The translations under genes were made by a program, and so were the position numbers. 64,000 nucleotides of DNA from Poecilobothrus nobilitatus (lineage: Eukaryota > Arthropoda > Insecta > Diptera > Dolichopodidae), in contig OX352773.1 of assembly GCA_947095535.1 (NCBI GenBank), positions 124,899,911-124,963,910 of the forward strand, in the 5' to 3' direction. Positions 20,074-31,254 of the stretch are shown here, piece by piece (positions within the stretch are counted from its first letter, which is position 1; the number at the start of each line of letters is the position of its first letter). The notes below the pieces were generated by a model, which worked only from the letters and a program-made list of their open reading frames with translations, did no database searches and had not been told where the DNA came from.

Positions 20074-20948
20074 TGTTTAGAAAATAAACACTATTTAAAA
20101 AATTAAAAATCTCATTTCAAAATAATTTTTAAAAAAAACCATATATAATTCATTTATAATTAATTTACATAAGAAACCTTAAAAATATTAAAAAATTAAT
20201 TACATTACTTTAAAAAAATATGTATGCTATTTATAAAATATACTGCCCAGACTTAGACGGTTACGATTAAAATTTACAAGTTAAAAATATAGTATAATAA
20301 ATTTATTCAAACGGACAAATATCTATTAACACTATAATCATATAGTTCCTTATGTAATATAGTTTATTAAACTTAGCAGTAACGATTTACGTTTTATTAT
20401 ATAGTAAATGAAAGATTTTCGATATTACATAAGGGACATATGATCTTAGTACATAAGAAATCTATTCAAAAGCGATGATTAAAAATTAATTAAATTAATA
20501 TATCATCCTATGACGATGACATCTGGTGATGAATAGAATTAAAAAAAATGAAATTAATTAATTATTATACTATATGTTACAATATGAAATAATACTAATA
20601 ATTAGCTTTAGTAAAAAAGAGAAAGCAAATTTCGGTAATTATTGATAATTGTAAACATTAAATGCAGCAATTTAAAATTTAGTATTACATGTTAATACAA
20701 CTTACATGTTAATATAATAATAATAATATAAACTTATATAAACTTATTAACATAAATCATAGTTAATATAAATTGATTAACATAAATCTGCAAACACGAA
20801 ATTTCAAATTATTAATACTGGACACATTGGATAGATATTGGACAAGATGTTGACTGCGGAATAGGCTCAATTAGATAAGTATTTGTATTATAAAAAATAA
20901 AAATGAACTTTGTGATTATCTTTTAGGTTGCTGATTGACGATTGAACA
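20074..20948 (-). repeat. 3' LTR of the BEL/Pao element
   Basis: About 875 bp, beginning TGTTTAGAAAATAA and ending GATTGAACA as written on the plus strand. It is near-identical to 25675-26559. No gene is seen. Confidence 0.9.
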
Positions 20949-21733
20949 TTCTGCCGGCCTTGGCATCTTATGGAAGAAGATGACAACATTTCATAACGAT
21001 GTGATGGTATCAATTTTATTATTGCTTCAAAAATATACAAAAAAAAATATTTATTTTAATATATATGTGTGTACTAATTGAACATTAATGTTTTAGGTTG
21101 GTTACAAATTTGTACTGGAATGTTCCTGTGCGGAATTGAATTGCCTGAAAATATAACAATATGAAAATCGGTATGATTATTTTATTTATAACAAAAAATT
21201 TTTATCTTGTGCTGCTGCGTTTTTTGTAAAAATTATTAAGTTCGGCTGTATGATATATATTTTGCGACTTGATTTTTAACAATCTTATAGTGAACTAGAC
21301 ATCGATTCGTGATTTTTTGTGTTATTATGTATATCTAAAGTGTGAGCTAGTATGACAAAGTAATTTAAGACTATTTAGTAGATATTTTTGATCTATTTCT
21401 GTAGATCTTGAACGACTGTTGTTGATTGATACACTTGATATGAATTTTTTTATTTTATTTTGCTGGATGTGTGGTTTTTGTATTGATTATTAAAATTATT
21501 ATTTTATTATTTTTATTGATATGAAATATGATTGTTGACATGATATTTGGGTTGATTGTTGATATGATATTTGGGTTGATTGTTGATAATATGATAATAT
21601 GTAGGTTGATTGTTAACATGATATGTAGGTTGATTGTTAATATGTTTCATATGTTGATTGCAGATATAATTTTATTTAGGTATGTTGATTGTGGGTTATT
21701 TATCAGCTTCGTCGTGATTTTATTTATCCTATG
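20949..21733 (-). other. BEL/Pao 3' untranslated region
   Basis: AT-rich sequence between the pol stop and the 3' LTR. About 21530-21660 holds degenerate tandem repeats built on GGTTGATTGTTGATATGATATTT. The open frame in these repeats is low complexity and I reject it as a gene. No clear polypurine tract can be chosen. Confidence 0.6.
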
Positions 21734-22069
21734 TTATGAGTTTTGACATTCCTGTTGTATTGGTAATAGACATATTTTAGTAATCGGGCGTTTTAATATA
21801 CCAGAATTCGTTTGTAGAGTAACTACTCGTACCAAACCATCTGAGCCAGGATGAGTTTCTATAATTCGGGCTAATGCCCAACGAGATGGTGGTACATTCT
21901 CTTCCTTGAGAATGACAAGATCATCCTTCTTTACGTTTTCAGTTTTGTTAGCCCATTTAGGGCGTTGTTGCAATCGGCATAGGTACTCTGTTCGCCATCT
22001 TTTCTTTTTTCGAGGTCGACGGTGAATGCTACTCTTTTCATATAAATTTATATTTATATGAAAATTCAA
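21734..22069 (-). pseudogene. BEL/Pao pol C-terminal domain (DUF5641-like)
   Basis: About 111 codons encode RRPRKKKRWRTEYL…LQQRPKW, then DLVILKEENVPPSRWALARI and PGSDGLVRVVTLQT. This is the domain found after the integrase core in BEL/Pao pol proteins. The upstream pol is deleted. The join to the protease region lies at a 12-bp inverted repeat (22035-22064). Confidence 0.88.
22035..22064 (+). repeat. Palindrome at the pol deletion junction
   Basis: Two perfect 12-bp arms, TTTTCATATAAA and TTTATATGAAAA, surround six bases. The palindrome lies exactly where the protease part of pol is joined to its far C-terminus, so it may be filler left by the deletion repair. Confidence 0.6.
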
Positions 22070-22884
22070 AAAATAGAAACAGAGTGTTCAGTATTACGAA
22101 TTTCTCCTGTTAGAACCCAACCAAAAATGGTGCTTTGAGCTATAGGAGCTCCTTCAGATCCTTGTTTCAAACCATTTTGTAGTATTTGACCGTATAGGTC
22201 GGCTCCAAGTAGCACATCAATGGCACCGGACTTGAAAAAATAGCGATCTGCGAGCTTAAGTCCTTCTAAATGACGCCACATTCCAGCTGCGATCGTTCGA
22301 CTAGGTAAGAGATTTGTCAGCTTGTCCAAAACCAAACCTTTAGCTTTGATGGCGTTTTTATTATTTAAGCTGGTGAGTATGAAATTGACTTGTGCTAAAG
22401 ATGTACCTAACTGATTTTGACCAATCCTTTGTATCCTTGCGGTGATCTTAATTTTTTTCAATTTCAAATATTGACACAATGACTCTGTAATAAAAGACAT
22501 CTCCGATGCTGGATCGATGAGTGCTCTTATAATCCTTTCGTCGCCTGTAACTGGCGATTTTATTTTCATTTGAGCAGTAGCTAAAAGTACTTGTATATTG
22601 TCGCTGGGCGTAGCGCATGTATGAACGTTAGTTGAAGGAGTTGACGGTTGGTCATGGGGTACAAAACTGGCTGCTGATGCCGACATAGTAGCTTGGGATG
22701 TACGCGATTTATCATTATTGGAACAAATGTTTGTATCCTGATGAAAGGAACTCTTATTATTAGTATTAAGACCCGTATAATAGGATCCTTGAGCATGATT
22801 GGCCGCAATCGGCTCTCTATTTAATAGCGAGTGATGCCGTCGTTGGCAAATAGGACAATTTGTGGAGCTGGGACAATTTGTCAC
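22066..22884 (-). pseudogene. BEL/Pao aspartic protease region (DUF1758-like)
   Basis: It opens with the tail of a zinc knuckle and a second Cys pair (CPICQRRHHSLL). A linker follows, then a retropepsin-like domain: ALIDPASEMSFITESL, with the normal active-site triplet after Asp changed to Pro-Ala, and later DVLLGADLYGQIL. The frame ends soon after FGWVLTG. Pol sequences that should follow are absent. It reads in a different frame from gag, apparently because of one extra base in an A run near 22920. Confidence 0.85.
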
Positions 22885-24026
22885 TGTGTGCCCAGCCCGT
22901 AAGCAGTTAATGCATAAGCCCTTTTTTTCGCCATTTCGAATCTTTTACTCGGATTCAAAATGATAAATTTATGACACTGTTTAATCTTGTGTGATCCAGC
23001 ACAAATGACACAAACCGATTTTGATTCTACATGAAAATTTCTGACATTTGTTTGGAATTTGTTTGAATTGTTGGGGGGATTAGTTCTGTTATCATTACTA
23101 CATGAGTAAGATTTGTAAGCTATGGCTTCCAAAGTACGAAATCTCGCCTCCAAAAAGCTTCGCAGCTGTCTCCAGGTGGGTAACCCTGTGATATTTCTAA
23201 TACTCTGTTCCATTAACTGATGAGTTTCAGGTGGTAACTTTTGCACAATACTGTAAATGATAACTGGATCCCAATTAGTTATCTCTATATTTAAATTTTC
23301 TAGAGCTTGTAGACACTCTATGGTAATGTCCAACAAGTTTTTAATGCCCTGAGCTGATTCATGTACAAGAGAAGGTTTAGTAAAAAAAACCTTTAATTGT
23401 GTCCCTACTAGAATTCTTTTATTGTTATACCTATCTTTTAAAAGTTGTCACGCACTTTGGTAGTTTAAATCGGTTATCTGGAACTGCCTAAGTAAATTTT
23501 CAGGTTCTCCAGTAAGATGCATTTTCAGGTATTGCAATTTTTGTACAGGCGCAAGCCCAGCATTTTCATGGACTAATGTCCTAAACAAATCATGAAATGA
23601 CGGGCATTTTCGATAATCCCCGTGAAATTTCTCTAACGTAATTTTTAAGAGTTGTATTACTGTAGGAGTGGGAGCTTCCCGTATTGTGACCGACGCTGGT
23701 TCACAACCTTCATTAACGTCGGGAAATTTTCCATTCATTTCACTTTCTGTCAAATCATAATTTGCATAATATAGTTGCCTAATACTAGAAAATATATTTT
23801 TTTCAAAATAAGAATACTTAGCTTCTTCAAAATCTTTCTCCGTATATGATGCAACCAACATTTTTCGGTGACCAGCTTTAATTTCAGCCCATTGATTCTG
23901 AATATCTTTCAGAAGTTGCGTGTAACACTCCTTTTGTTTGCTGTCGCTGCTATCTGCTAAAAAATCTTTCATGGTCATTTCCAATATGGTTTTATCAGCG
24001 AGCTGTTCCCTAATTAATTTTTCCAT
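22881..24026 (-). pseudogene. BEL/Pao gag-like region, one nonsense codon
   Basis: The frame starts MEKLIREQLADKT and includes KITLEKFHGDYRKCPSF and LQYLKMHLTGEPENLL, typical of the DUF1759 gag domain. An in-frame TGA at 23448-23450 breaks it, and the frame resumes to about 22920. There the zinc knuckle (C-x2-C-x4-H-x4-C) lies in the neighbouring frame. A packaging or nucleocapsid role is known for the family. This copy is not functional. Confidence 0.85.
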
Positions 24027-24280
24027 GCTTGATGTCGTGTGGATCCAGTAATTAATTTCAACCGTACCGAACCCGCGCGTAAATTTCTAATCGTGTTAGC
24101 AGTATTTTAATATTGAATAACTAAACTTCTCTTTTATTATCTTATTTTATTCTTTTACATTTAAACTCTGGGTTTAAATTCATGAATGTAAATTAAATTT
24201 GAAAAAAAGAAGATAAAAATGAATCACCATCACAACTCACTATAATGTTTTTTCGTTTTAAATGTTTTTTTTTATATATA

Positions 24281-25403
24281 CGGTGTTCAAAATTGAGGTA
24301 TCATTTTAATTTTAATAAAAAAAGACTTTTTTTTTGAAATATTAAATATACTTTTATTTTAATTTATTACAAATAATGATGTTAATAATGAAAAATTATG
24401 TCGGCCAAGTGGCCCCCTCTACTACTTCGGCAGGCTTCCAATCTTTTACCAAAATTCTGAATCACGTTGTTCAATAAACTGTCCAACTTTTCCTTCAAAA
24501 GATCCATTGTTTCTCTTGCTGTGTGGCAATTGGCACCGTCCTGTTGAAACCACATATTCTCTACGTCCAAATCATCAATTTCCTGCCGCAAAAAGCTTCG
24601 AATCATCTCCCTGTAGCGATTTCCATTGACCGTAATCGCATTTCCATTTGCTTTTTCAAAACAATATGGTCCGATGATTCCTCCTGACCACAAACCACAC
24701 CAAACCGTAACTTTTTGTGGATGTACTGGCTCCTCTAAGATAACCCTTGGATTCTCTTCACCCCAAATGCAGCAATTCTGTTTATTTACGTAGCCATTGA
24801 GCTGGAAATGAGCTTCGTCGGTGAAGATTATTTTGTTAAAAAAATTCTCATTTTCTTCTTGTATTCGATTGCCCAAGAAACGAATTGCCGACGTAATACA
24901 TGGTCAGTTGGTTTTAATTCCTGCGTCAGCTGGATCTTATAAGCCTTTAAATGGAGATCACGATGCAAAATCTTGAATAATGTGGATGGTTTGATGTTTA
25001 ATTGCTGCGAACGATGACGAATGGAAGTTTTTGGGTCTTCTTCAACACTTCTGCTCACAGCTGCTACATTCTCGGTTGAACGGCCACTACGTTGATAAAT
25101 ATTGCCTCTGTTATCAAGAACAGATCCAGTTTCTAGAAATTTATCAACCATCAGCTTGATGGCACGATTTGTTGGAGCATTTTCTCTACCAAAGTTTGTT
25201 CGAAATTTCCTAATTACATCTTGAAAACTTTTACCATTTTCAAAAAATGTTGTAATAACAAAAACACGTTGTTCCTTCGTGTAACGTTCCATATTAACTA
25301 ACCGGAATGTATTTAGAATATACCTAAAGAAACCTCGTATAAAAATTCCAGCTAGAAAAAAAATGGCGGCAAAATCAAAATGATACCTAAATTTTGAACA
25401 CCC
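24281..25403 (-). mobile_element. mariner/Tc1-type DNA transposon, internally deleted
   Basis: About 1.12 kb with inverted ends (GGTGTTCAAAATT…AGGTATCA on each side), inserted in TA-rich sequence of the BEL/Pao leader. It is surrounded by TATATA runs, so the TA target duplication cannot be placed exactly. It carries one broken transposase gene on the minus strand. Confidence 0.9.
24382..25292 (-). pseudogene. mariner-like transposase, frameshifted and lacking the third catalytic residue
   Basis: The start is MERYTKEQRVFVI at 25292. Paired helix-turn-helix regions and a GRSTENVAAV linker follow. A shift near 24860 separates these from the DDE part, which has IIFTDEAHFQLNG (first Asp), then PQKVTVWCGLW and MWFQQDGANCHTA (second Asp). 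The protein then jumps to the usual C-terminal NFGKRLEAC…GGHLADIIF. The segment that normally holds the third acidic residue is missing, so about 80 codons appear deleted in frame. It cannot catalyse transposition. Confidence 0.9.
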
Positions 25404-25650
25404 CAATATATATATATATATATACATAAAACCCAATGTTATTTCTAATCAATTATATTCTACTAAGTTAACTTTATAATTTAATTTAAATTTTATGCTT
25501 TCTCTATTTTTATATATAATGTCGCACTGTTTTATTGCTAATACTGTTGGTCCTTATAACAAAAAATATTAGTTACGGTAACTTCACTTTAATTATATAG
25601 TTAAGGTCTTGTACGAAAATTATTATTCAATTTTTTTACAAAATTATTTT

Positions 25651-25669
25651 AATCCGGCTCGAAGGACCA
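25651..25669 (-). promoter_or_regulatory. Primer-binding site complementary to tRNA-Tyr
   Basis: The plus strand reads AATCCGGCTCGAAGGACCA, which is the 3' end of insect tRNA-Tyr including the added CCA. It lies five bases inside the 5' LTR (25675), the expected place for minus-strand primer binding. Confidence 0.85.
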
Positions 25670-25674
25670 AAAAA

Positions 25675-26559
25675 TGTTTAGAAAATAAGCACTATTTAAA
25701 AAATTAAAAATCCCATTTCAAAATAATTTAAAAAAAAAACCATATATAATTCATTTATAATTAATTTACATAAGAAACCTTAAAAATATTAAAAAAATAA
25801 TTACATTACTTTAAAAAAAATATATATGCTATTTATAAAATATACTGCTAACACTTAGACGGTTCGATTACGATTAAAATTTACAAGTTAAAAATATAGT
25901 ATAATAAATTTATTCAAACGGACAAATATCTATTAACACTATAATCATATAGTTCCTTATGTAATATAGTTCATTGAACTTAGCAGTAACGATTTACGTT
26001 TTAGTATATAGTAAATGAAAGATTTTCGATATTACATAAGGGACATATGATCTTAGTACATAAGAAATCTATTCAAAAGCGATGATTAAAAATTAATTAA
26101 ATTAATATATCATCCTATGACGATGACATCTGGTGATGAATAGAATTAAAAAAAAATGAAATTAATTAATTATTATACTATATGTTACAATATGAAATAA
26201 TACTAATAATTAGCTTTAGTAAAAAAGAGAAAGCAAATTTCGGTAATTATTGATAATTGTAAACATTAAATGCAGCAATTTAAAATTTAGTATTACATGT
26301 TAATACAACTTAGATGTTAATATAATAATAATAATATAAACTTATATAAACTTATTAACATACATCATAGTTAATATAAACTGATTAACATAAATCTTCC
26401 AACACGAAATTTCAAATTATTAATACTGGACACATTGGATAGATACTGGACAAGATGTTGACTGCGGAATAGGCTCAATTAGATAAGTATTTGTATTATA
26501 AAAAATAAAAATGAGATGCTTTGTGATTATCTTTTAGGTTGCTGATTCAGGATTGAACA
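25675..26559 (-). repeat. 5' LTR of the BEL/Pao element
   Basis: About 885 bp, the partner of 20074-20948, followed by the AATAC duplication at 26560-26564. It would contain promoter and polyadenylation signals. No gene is seen. Confidence 0.9.
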
Positions 26560-27030
26560 AATACAAAAGTGTTCTTTTATGTTTCCTTTTCTGTAAAATT
26601 GGAAACTGACATTTGAAAGAATTTGAAAAATGGGTTCGTATTTTGGAAACTTCCGGACGAGCACAAGAGCAACGAGCATATCTCCAAAACCAACAAAAGT
26701 AGAACCTTTAAATTTAAGACAATGGTGTTCTGGCATGTTTTCTTGATGGATTCGATGAATTGGAGTGGCAATTCGGGTACTTAAAACACGCCTCCCAAGG
26801 ACTAACAAGCATATCTTCGAAATGAATAAAGATAGAAACTTGAAATTTTTTACAAGGGTGTCAAGCATATCCCAAGAGGATGCCTCTTTTACGTTCCTGA
26901 AATTAGAGTTGAATAAGCCAGAAAAGGGAAGAAGTTCAAGTAGCTGCCAAAAAACTTATAGATTTTTAATTTAATTCGAATTATTCAGGTGTAGGGTATT
27001 AATAAGTCGGTTGCATCGACTTACTGTTAC
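26560..27030 (-). repeat. R1, right part, with hairpin end
   Basis: This continues the ~145-bp array after the BEL/Pao insertion (AGAACCTTTAAATTTAAG at about 26700). It ends with GGTGTAGGGTATTAATAAGTCGG at 26990, then a loop and CGACTTACTGTTAC. The AAGTCG/CGACTT stem is kept in R2 and R3, where a different loop is used. Open frames here are repeat-derived. Confidence 0.8.
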
Positions 27031-27604
27031 ATTTACTTTTTTTTTTTTTTTTTATTAGTGTCCTTTTCTTATATTAAAACAATATTAATTTAGTGTATAA
27101 ATGACTTTAACTTAGTTTTAAATTTAGTGATTTAACACGTAAACTCAAAAAGTCAATTGTATATATATACAAATTTTTCTAATTCTATATAGATAAACCG
27201 AAACTAACTTGATTGCATAATTTGAATGTATATATATAACATATCAGAACATAAAATGAATATTTAGTTTTTCTAATGAATTACTATAATGTTGCATATT
27301 AATCAAATTATTACAAAATTGAAACTATATACCAACAAAATCATGATGTGGAAAATTGCACTTTTCATAATAGATGTCGAAGTATTTAAGATATACACAA
27401 AATTGTTTATATTATTTTATCATAACACTATATAAAAAAGGGATATTTAATTTTCAATAAAAAAAAAATATAAACATTTAAAACCTGTAAAATTAAAAAA
27501 AAAATAAAAAAATAAAAAAATGTATGTCTAACTTCCATATGTATTTACAAAATTAATTTGTGTAAATAATATCTAATGAATGCAACAAAGTTGCAGGATT
27601 ATTC
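27031..27604 (+). other. AT-rich non-coding sequence
   Basis: It begins with a run of 18 T (27038-27055), then AT-rich single-copy-looking sequence and A-rich tracts near 27490-27520. I see no gene or element boundary. Confidence 0.6.
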
Positions 27605-28895
27605 TTAATAACTTTTTAGCACATTTCCAAAAAAATTTTGAAAAAATGTGCTTATTAGTTTCACTCTGTCCGTCCGTCCGTCCGTCTGTTTACAAAACTT
27701 CTACACCGTTAAAGATAGAGAAAAAAAATTTTAACCATAGGTGGGACTCATAAAAAAAATAATTTTGTGGAACAACTTTTTCATGTAGCCCCCCCCATTA
27801 CGGAGCTACAGCCCCTCAAACTTTGAAAAAGCCCTATTTTTAAATGCATATATCTTATGTTCCGCTTAAGATTTTTCCAATCTGAAAACGTCATTCGACA
27901 GGTATTTCTTTTATCTTTGTAAATTAATATCAAAATTATACAATTTTTTAAAATTTAGTATTTAAATTTACCGTTATGTGAAAACCAAATTTTGCATGAT
28001 TTTTCTACTTTCATAACTCCGGCACGCTTCTAGATAGAAGCTTGAAATTTTGAGGCAAGAAAGAACTTTTAGAATTAGTATAAGTTTGCTCAGAAAATTT
28101 TTTTGGATCACCCCCTGTTTATGAGCTATTAGGGCTTAAAAATTGAAAATTTGCTATTTTTAAACACCTGTAACTTAGGAACCTGTACACATTTTACTTC
28201 TGCAAGATATAAAAATTAAAGCTGCAATAATATATTTTTACGTGTGTTAAAGGTTTATTTTAATTGTAAAGGGTTCCAAAGTTGCAGCTCTTCAAAATTG
28301 CGAAAAATCCCCATTTTCAGATGTATATATCTCGGGCTCTGCGTAATAATTTTGCAATCTAAAACCACCAGAAGATCGAAAATTTTATTATCTATATAAA
28401 ACAATATCAAAATTATGCAATATTTTGTAATTTACTATTTAAATTTACCGTTATGTGAAAACCACATTTTGCATGAAATTTCTTTTTTCATAACTCCGGC
28501 ACCTCTTTAGATAGGAACCTGAAATTTTGAGACAAGAAAGAACTTTTAGAATTAGTATAAGTTTCCTCAGAAAATTTTTTGGTAGTACCCCCTCTTTAAG
28601 AGTTATTACGCCTCAAAAATTGAAAATTTGCTATTTTTAGACACCTGTAACTTAGGCACCTGTTCAAATTTTTCTTCGGCAAGACATGAAAATTAAAGGT
28701 TTAATAATATATTTTTACGTGTGTTAACGGCTTTTCTTAGTTATATAGGATTCCGGACTTATAGCCCCTCAAAATTTCAAAAATGTCCTATTTTCACATT
28801 TTTTTTTATTACATGAAATTTTCAAATTTTTGTGTAAGTCACAATTCTAAACAGTTTGTATTGAGTTTTGGAAATGTGCGCTTTTAAAAACCGTT
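27605..28895 (+). repeat. Unclassified ~1.3-kb repeat with inverted ends
   Basis: The left end contains TTTTTAGCACATTTCCAAAA. The right end contains TTTTGGAAATGTGCGCTTTT, its approximate inverse. Inside, two ~475-bp units repeat, each with AAATTTACCGTTATGTGAAAA (27965 and 28440), CATAACTCCGGCAC and AACTTTTAGAATTAGTATAA. A TCCGTCCGTCCG run near 27668 recalls the R elements. No coding capacity. It is probably a non-autonomous DNA element. Confidence 0.6.
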
Positions 28896-29570
28896 GGTTT
28901 ACATTCTACCTTGTTTTTTTCTTCGTTTCCACAAAATCAATAATCAATATAAATTAATGAAACAACAACAACTTGACAAATTTATAATTTATGCTTTATT
29001 TAGTATAGAAATAAAATCTGTAAATTATAAAATAATAATAATAAATATGTACTAACCAATGTTGCATCATATTAGAAAAAAAAATTTACTAAATAAAAAA
29101 TGTGCTGTCTGGGACATGTGTGTGTGTGTTTGTGTGTTAAAAGTTTTATGTACGTTAATAACACACATATGTTTAATGAGTCAAATGAATGTGCAACAAT
29201 GTGTAAATAGGCAAATCAATGTTTTTTTTTTTTTTTTTTTATAATGTCTTTCATGACGTTTACATTACATTTTATATTTTATTTTAAAACAACTAATTTA
29301 TACATTGAAAAAGTTGCAACAGGTATTGCATAATAAATTCATAAATATTTGATGTGTAATATTTGTGGTTAGATGTGTGTTCATTATAATTACAAATAAA
29401 TTTATATTGGACACAAAAAAAAAAAAAAAAATTTTATGATATTATATCATGTTAAAAACATATAGTAGGTAGGGAGGCATGATTTTCTCCTTCTTCTACA
29501 ATATTTTACAAATATATATAAACTGATGTTAATTAACTTATTTCAAAAACAAAATCAGTTCATATTGAAA
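28896..29570 (+). other. AT-rich sequence with microsatellites
   Basis: It holds a (TG)n run near 29118-29136, a T run of about 19 at 29223-29241, and an A run at about 29415-29430. No gene or element is recognised. Confidence 0.6.
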
Positions 29571-29610
29571 AAAACCACAAAAAAAAAATAAAAACCAAAC
29601 AAATATAAAA

Positions 29611-30319
29611 ATGGTAAGATTTTTTTTTTTTCTTATTCTTAAATTAATTCTATATTATTTTCTATATCTATTTACATATATATATATATATAATTTCGCA
29701 GGCTTTTATTGAAAACTTAATTTCGTTGGAGAAAGGTGAAAATGAACCATACCGAAACATTGATTTTTTGATGAAAGATAAAATGTATGAGGTGCTATCT
29801 TGGAGATTTTTAGATACGAAAAGAGGACAAACAGTGGTACTGTGTGAAGTGCAAGACCCATTGAGCAAGGAAATCACTATATTTTTCATGCCAGAGCGAT
29901 TCTCCAAAAAGGTAACAACTCAGTAACAATTAGCTGAATTAAATAGTACTTATTTTTATTTTAAATTTACGGGACGTGACAAGGACAGATGACATATGGC
30001 ATTGTTTGACCTTATTCCTACTGTAGATATAAATTCTCAAAAAAAATTATTAAAATAAAAATATATATTAGTAATTTTGTTTTGTGTTTTTATTTACCCC
30101 CTATCACTACCCATAAGCATCAATGTCTTATTTCAGCAGGACGGGTCCCGACATCAGACTTCCGGAAGACCGGCTCCGGCAACGTACTTCCAGAGGACCG
30201 GTTCTAGGAACAGACTTCTGGAAGACCGATTCTGCCAACGGACTTCCGGAGGACCGATTCTGGCAACGGACTTCCGGAGGACCAGTTCCGGTAACGGACT
30301 TCTGGAAGACTGGCTCTAA
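29611..30319 (+). CDS. Candidate spliced gene, three exons, 131 aa
   Basis: Exon 1 supplies only the ATG (29611-29613), followed by a canonical GTAAGA donor and an 88-bp intron ending TTTCGCAG at 29701. Exon 2 (29702-29911) has exactly 70 open codons (AFIENLISLEKGENEPYRN … ITIFFMPERFSKK) and ends at AAG/GTAACA. A third exon can start at 30137 after TTATTTCAG and stays open to TAA 30317-30319, running into the GC-rich 28-bp repeats. Exon 2 resembles small insect proteins of the LSLEK…DTK-x-G…VFLP-like type, which I cannot name. Exon 1 and 2 are well supported by splice signals. Exon 3 is tentative. Confidence 0.5.
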
Positions 30320-30325
30320 CAACAT
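30158..30325 (+). repeat. GC-rich minisatellite, six 28-bp units
   Basis: Each unit follows the pattern ACTTCCGGAGGACCGATTCT plus GGCAACGG, six in a row without spacers. Base composition is far above the AT-rich surroundings. It continues into GCCCGAGT repeats at about 30345-30380 and a GC-rich tail to 30450. Confidence 0.9.
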
Positions 30326-30759
30326 TCCCGGCTCTTGGGATCTAGCGCCCGAGTGCCCGAGTGCCCGAGTGCCCGAGCGCCCGGAGGGGCTGAGGACCCA
30401 GGGCTGCGACTGGCGTCATCGCCATGTCTCCGTGTCAACTGTTGCCAGACTGTAGCGTTGATTTACAACAAAAAAACATTTGTTAAAATAAAACATTAAG
30501 AAAGAAAAAAAAATAATAATAACAATCTGCAAGAGAGAGAGAGAGAGACAGCAAGTTTTCTCCCATAGTCAAGCGGATGGGGTCAGATTGTTTTTTTTTT
30601 TTTGAAACGGTCTTTGAAGATCCGAAGATCTGACGGGGGATTTGAGAAAATTTTTTCCATTCTGTATAATCTTTATGTATCCCTCCCACCAGATGGTTGC
30701 TGAAATCAAAAGTATAAATAAAATGCTGATGCTACTGCTAATATTGTTTGCTATTACAC
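30326..30759 (+). other. GC-rich tail and simple repeats, no clear gene
   Basis: This holds the GCCCGAGT repeats, a (GA)n run at 30532-30548, and a T run near 30590. Short open frames here have no recognisable features. Confidence 0.5.
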
Positions 30760-31254
30760 TATAGTTGATTTACAAGTTGTTATTGGAAATAGTAGAGAAT
30801 ATTTTTTAAAAGAATTTTCTATGATATCTGATGGTTCTCTTGTACCAATGCTATTTATGTTTAAAGCACCATATTCATTTGAAGAATTAAATTTTGATGC
30901 TAAACAACAAAATGAATACAACAAAAAGAAAATTAATATGTTGGACTGGAATGATGGGTTTATAGAATATCTACAATTAAAAAATATCTTAGAGAAACAT
31001 TTAACATCATTCAATATCATTTATGTAAAAGGTCTTAAAAAAAAACAATTTTTAGATAGGTTTTTTTCAAATTCAATTAGATAATAAAATTATCTAATTT
31101 AGATAATAAAATTCCACTTCTACAAAAACTAAGGAATTTCATCACCATTTGTTCCCACCATCAAAATACGGAAAATTTGCAAAAATGTGCGGTAAAAAAA
31201 TGTATGAATTTATATATGTTTTTAATAAAAGATAATAATAAAAATTGGTTTTAA
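30760..31254 (+). pseudogene. RNase-H-like accessory gene of Polinton C
   Basis: The frame holds VDLQVVIGN, FLKEFSMI, LDWNDGFIEYLQLK and IYVKGLKKKQFLDRF, in the same order as at 2890-3459 of element A. A stop at 31082-31084 falls inside a tandem repeat of TAGATAATAAAATT. After it the frame resumes and ends with KCAVKKCMNLYMFL at 31252-31254. The N-terminus is missing. It converges with and overlaps the end of the 199-aa gene by a few bases, so this side of Polinton C is compact. Function unknown. Confidence 0.65.

Larger units (their letters stand above)
20074..26559 (-). mobile_element. BEL/Pao LTR retrotransposon, internally deleted
   Basis: Two ~880-bp direct repeats begin TG and end CA and are flanked by AATAC. 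On the minus strand the element carries a tRNA-Tyr primer site, a gag-like region, an aspartic protease domain and the extreme C-terminus of pol. Reverse transcriptase, RNase H and integrase core are missing. A mariner element sits in its leader. The two LTRs differ at several sites, so the insertion is not very young. It is inserted in the array of R1. Confidence 0.93.

Noticed and set aside
21528..21746. 72-aa frame in the BEL/Pao 3' region
   Set aside because: It is made of GTTGATTGTTGATATG repeats and has no conserved features.
25651..25669. tRNA-Tyr-like sequence
   Set aside because: Only the 3' 18-19 bases match, directly beside an LTR, so it is a primer-binding site and not a tRNA gene.
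30158..30325. Regular 28-bp repeats that look like a CRISPR array
   Set aside because: Units are directly adjacent with no unique spacers, and the sequence is plainly eukaryotic; it is a minisatellite.
30483..30689. 68-aa minus-strand frame
   Set aside because: Its composition comes from GA and poly-T simple repeats.
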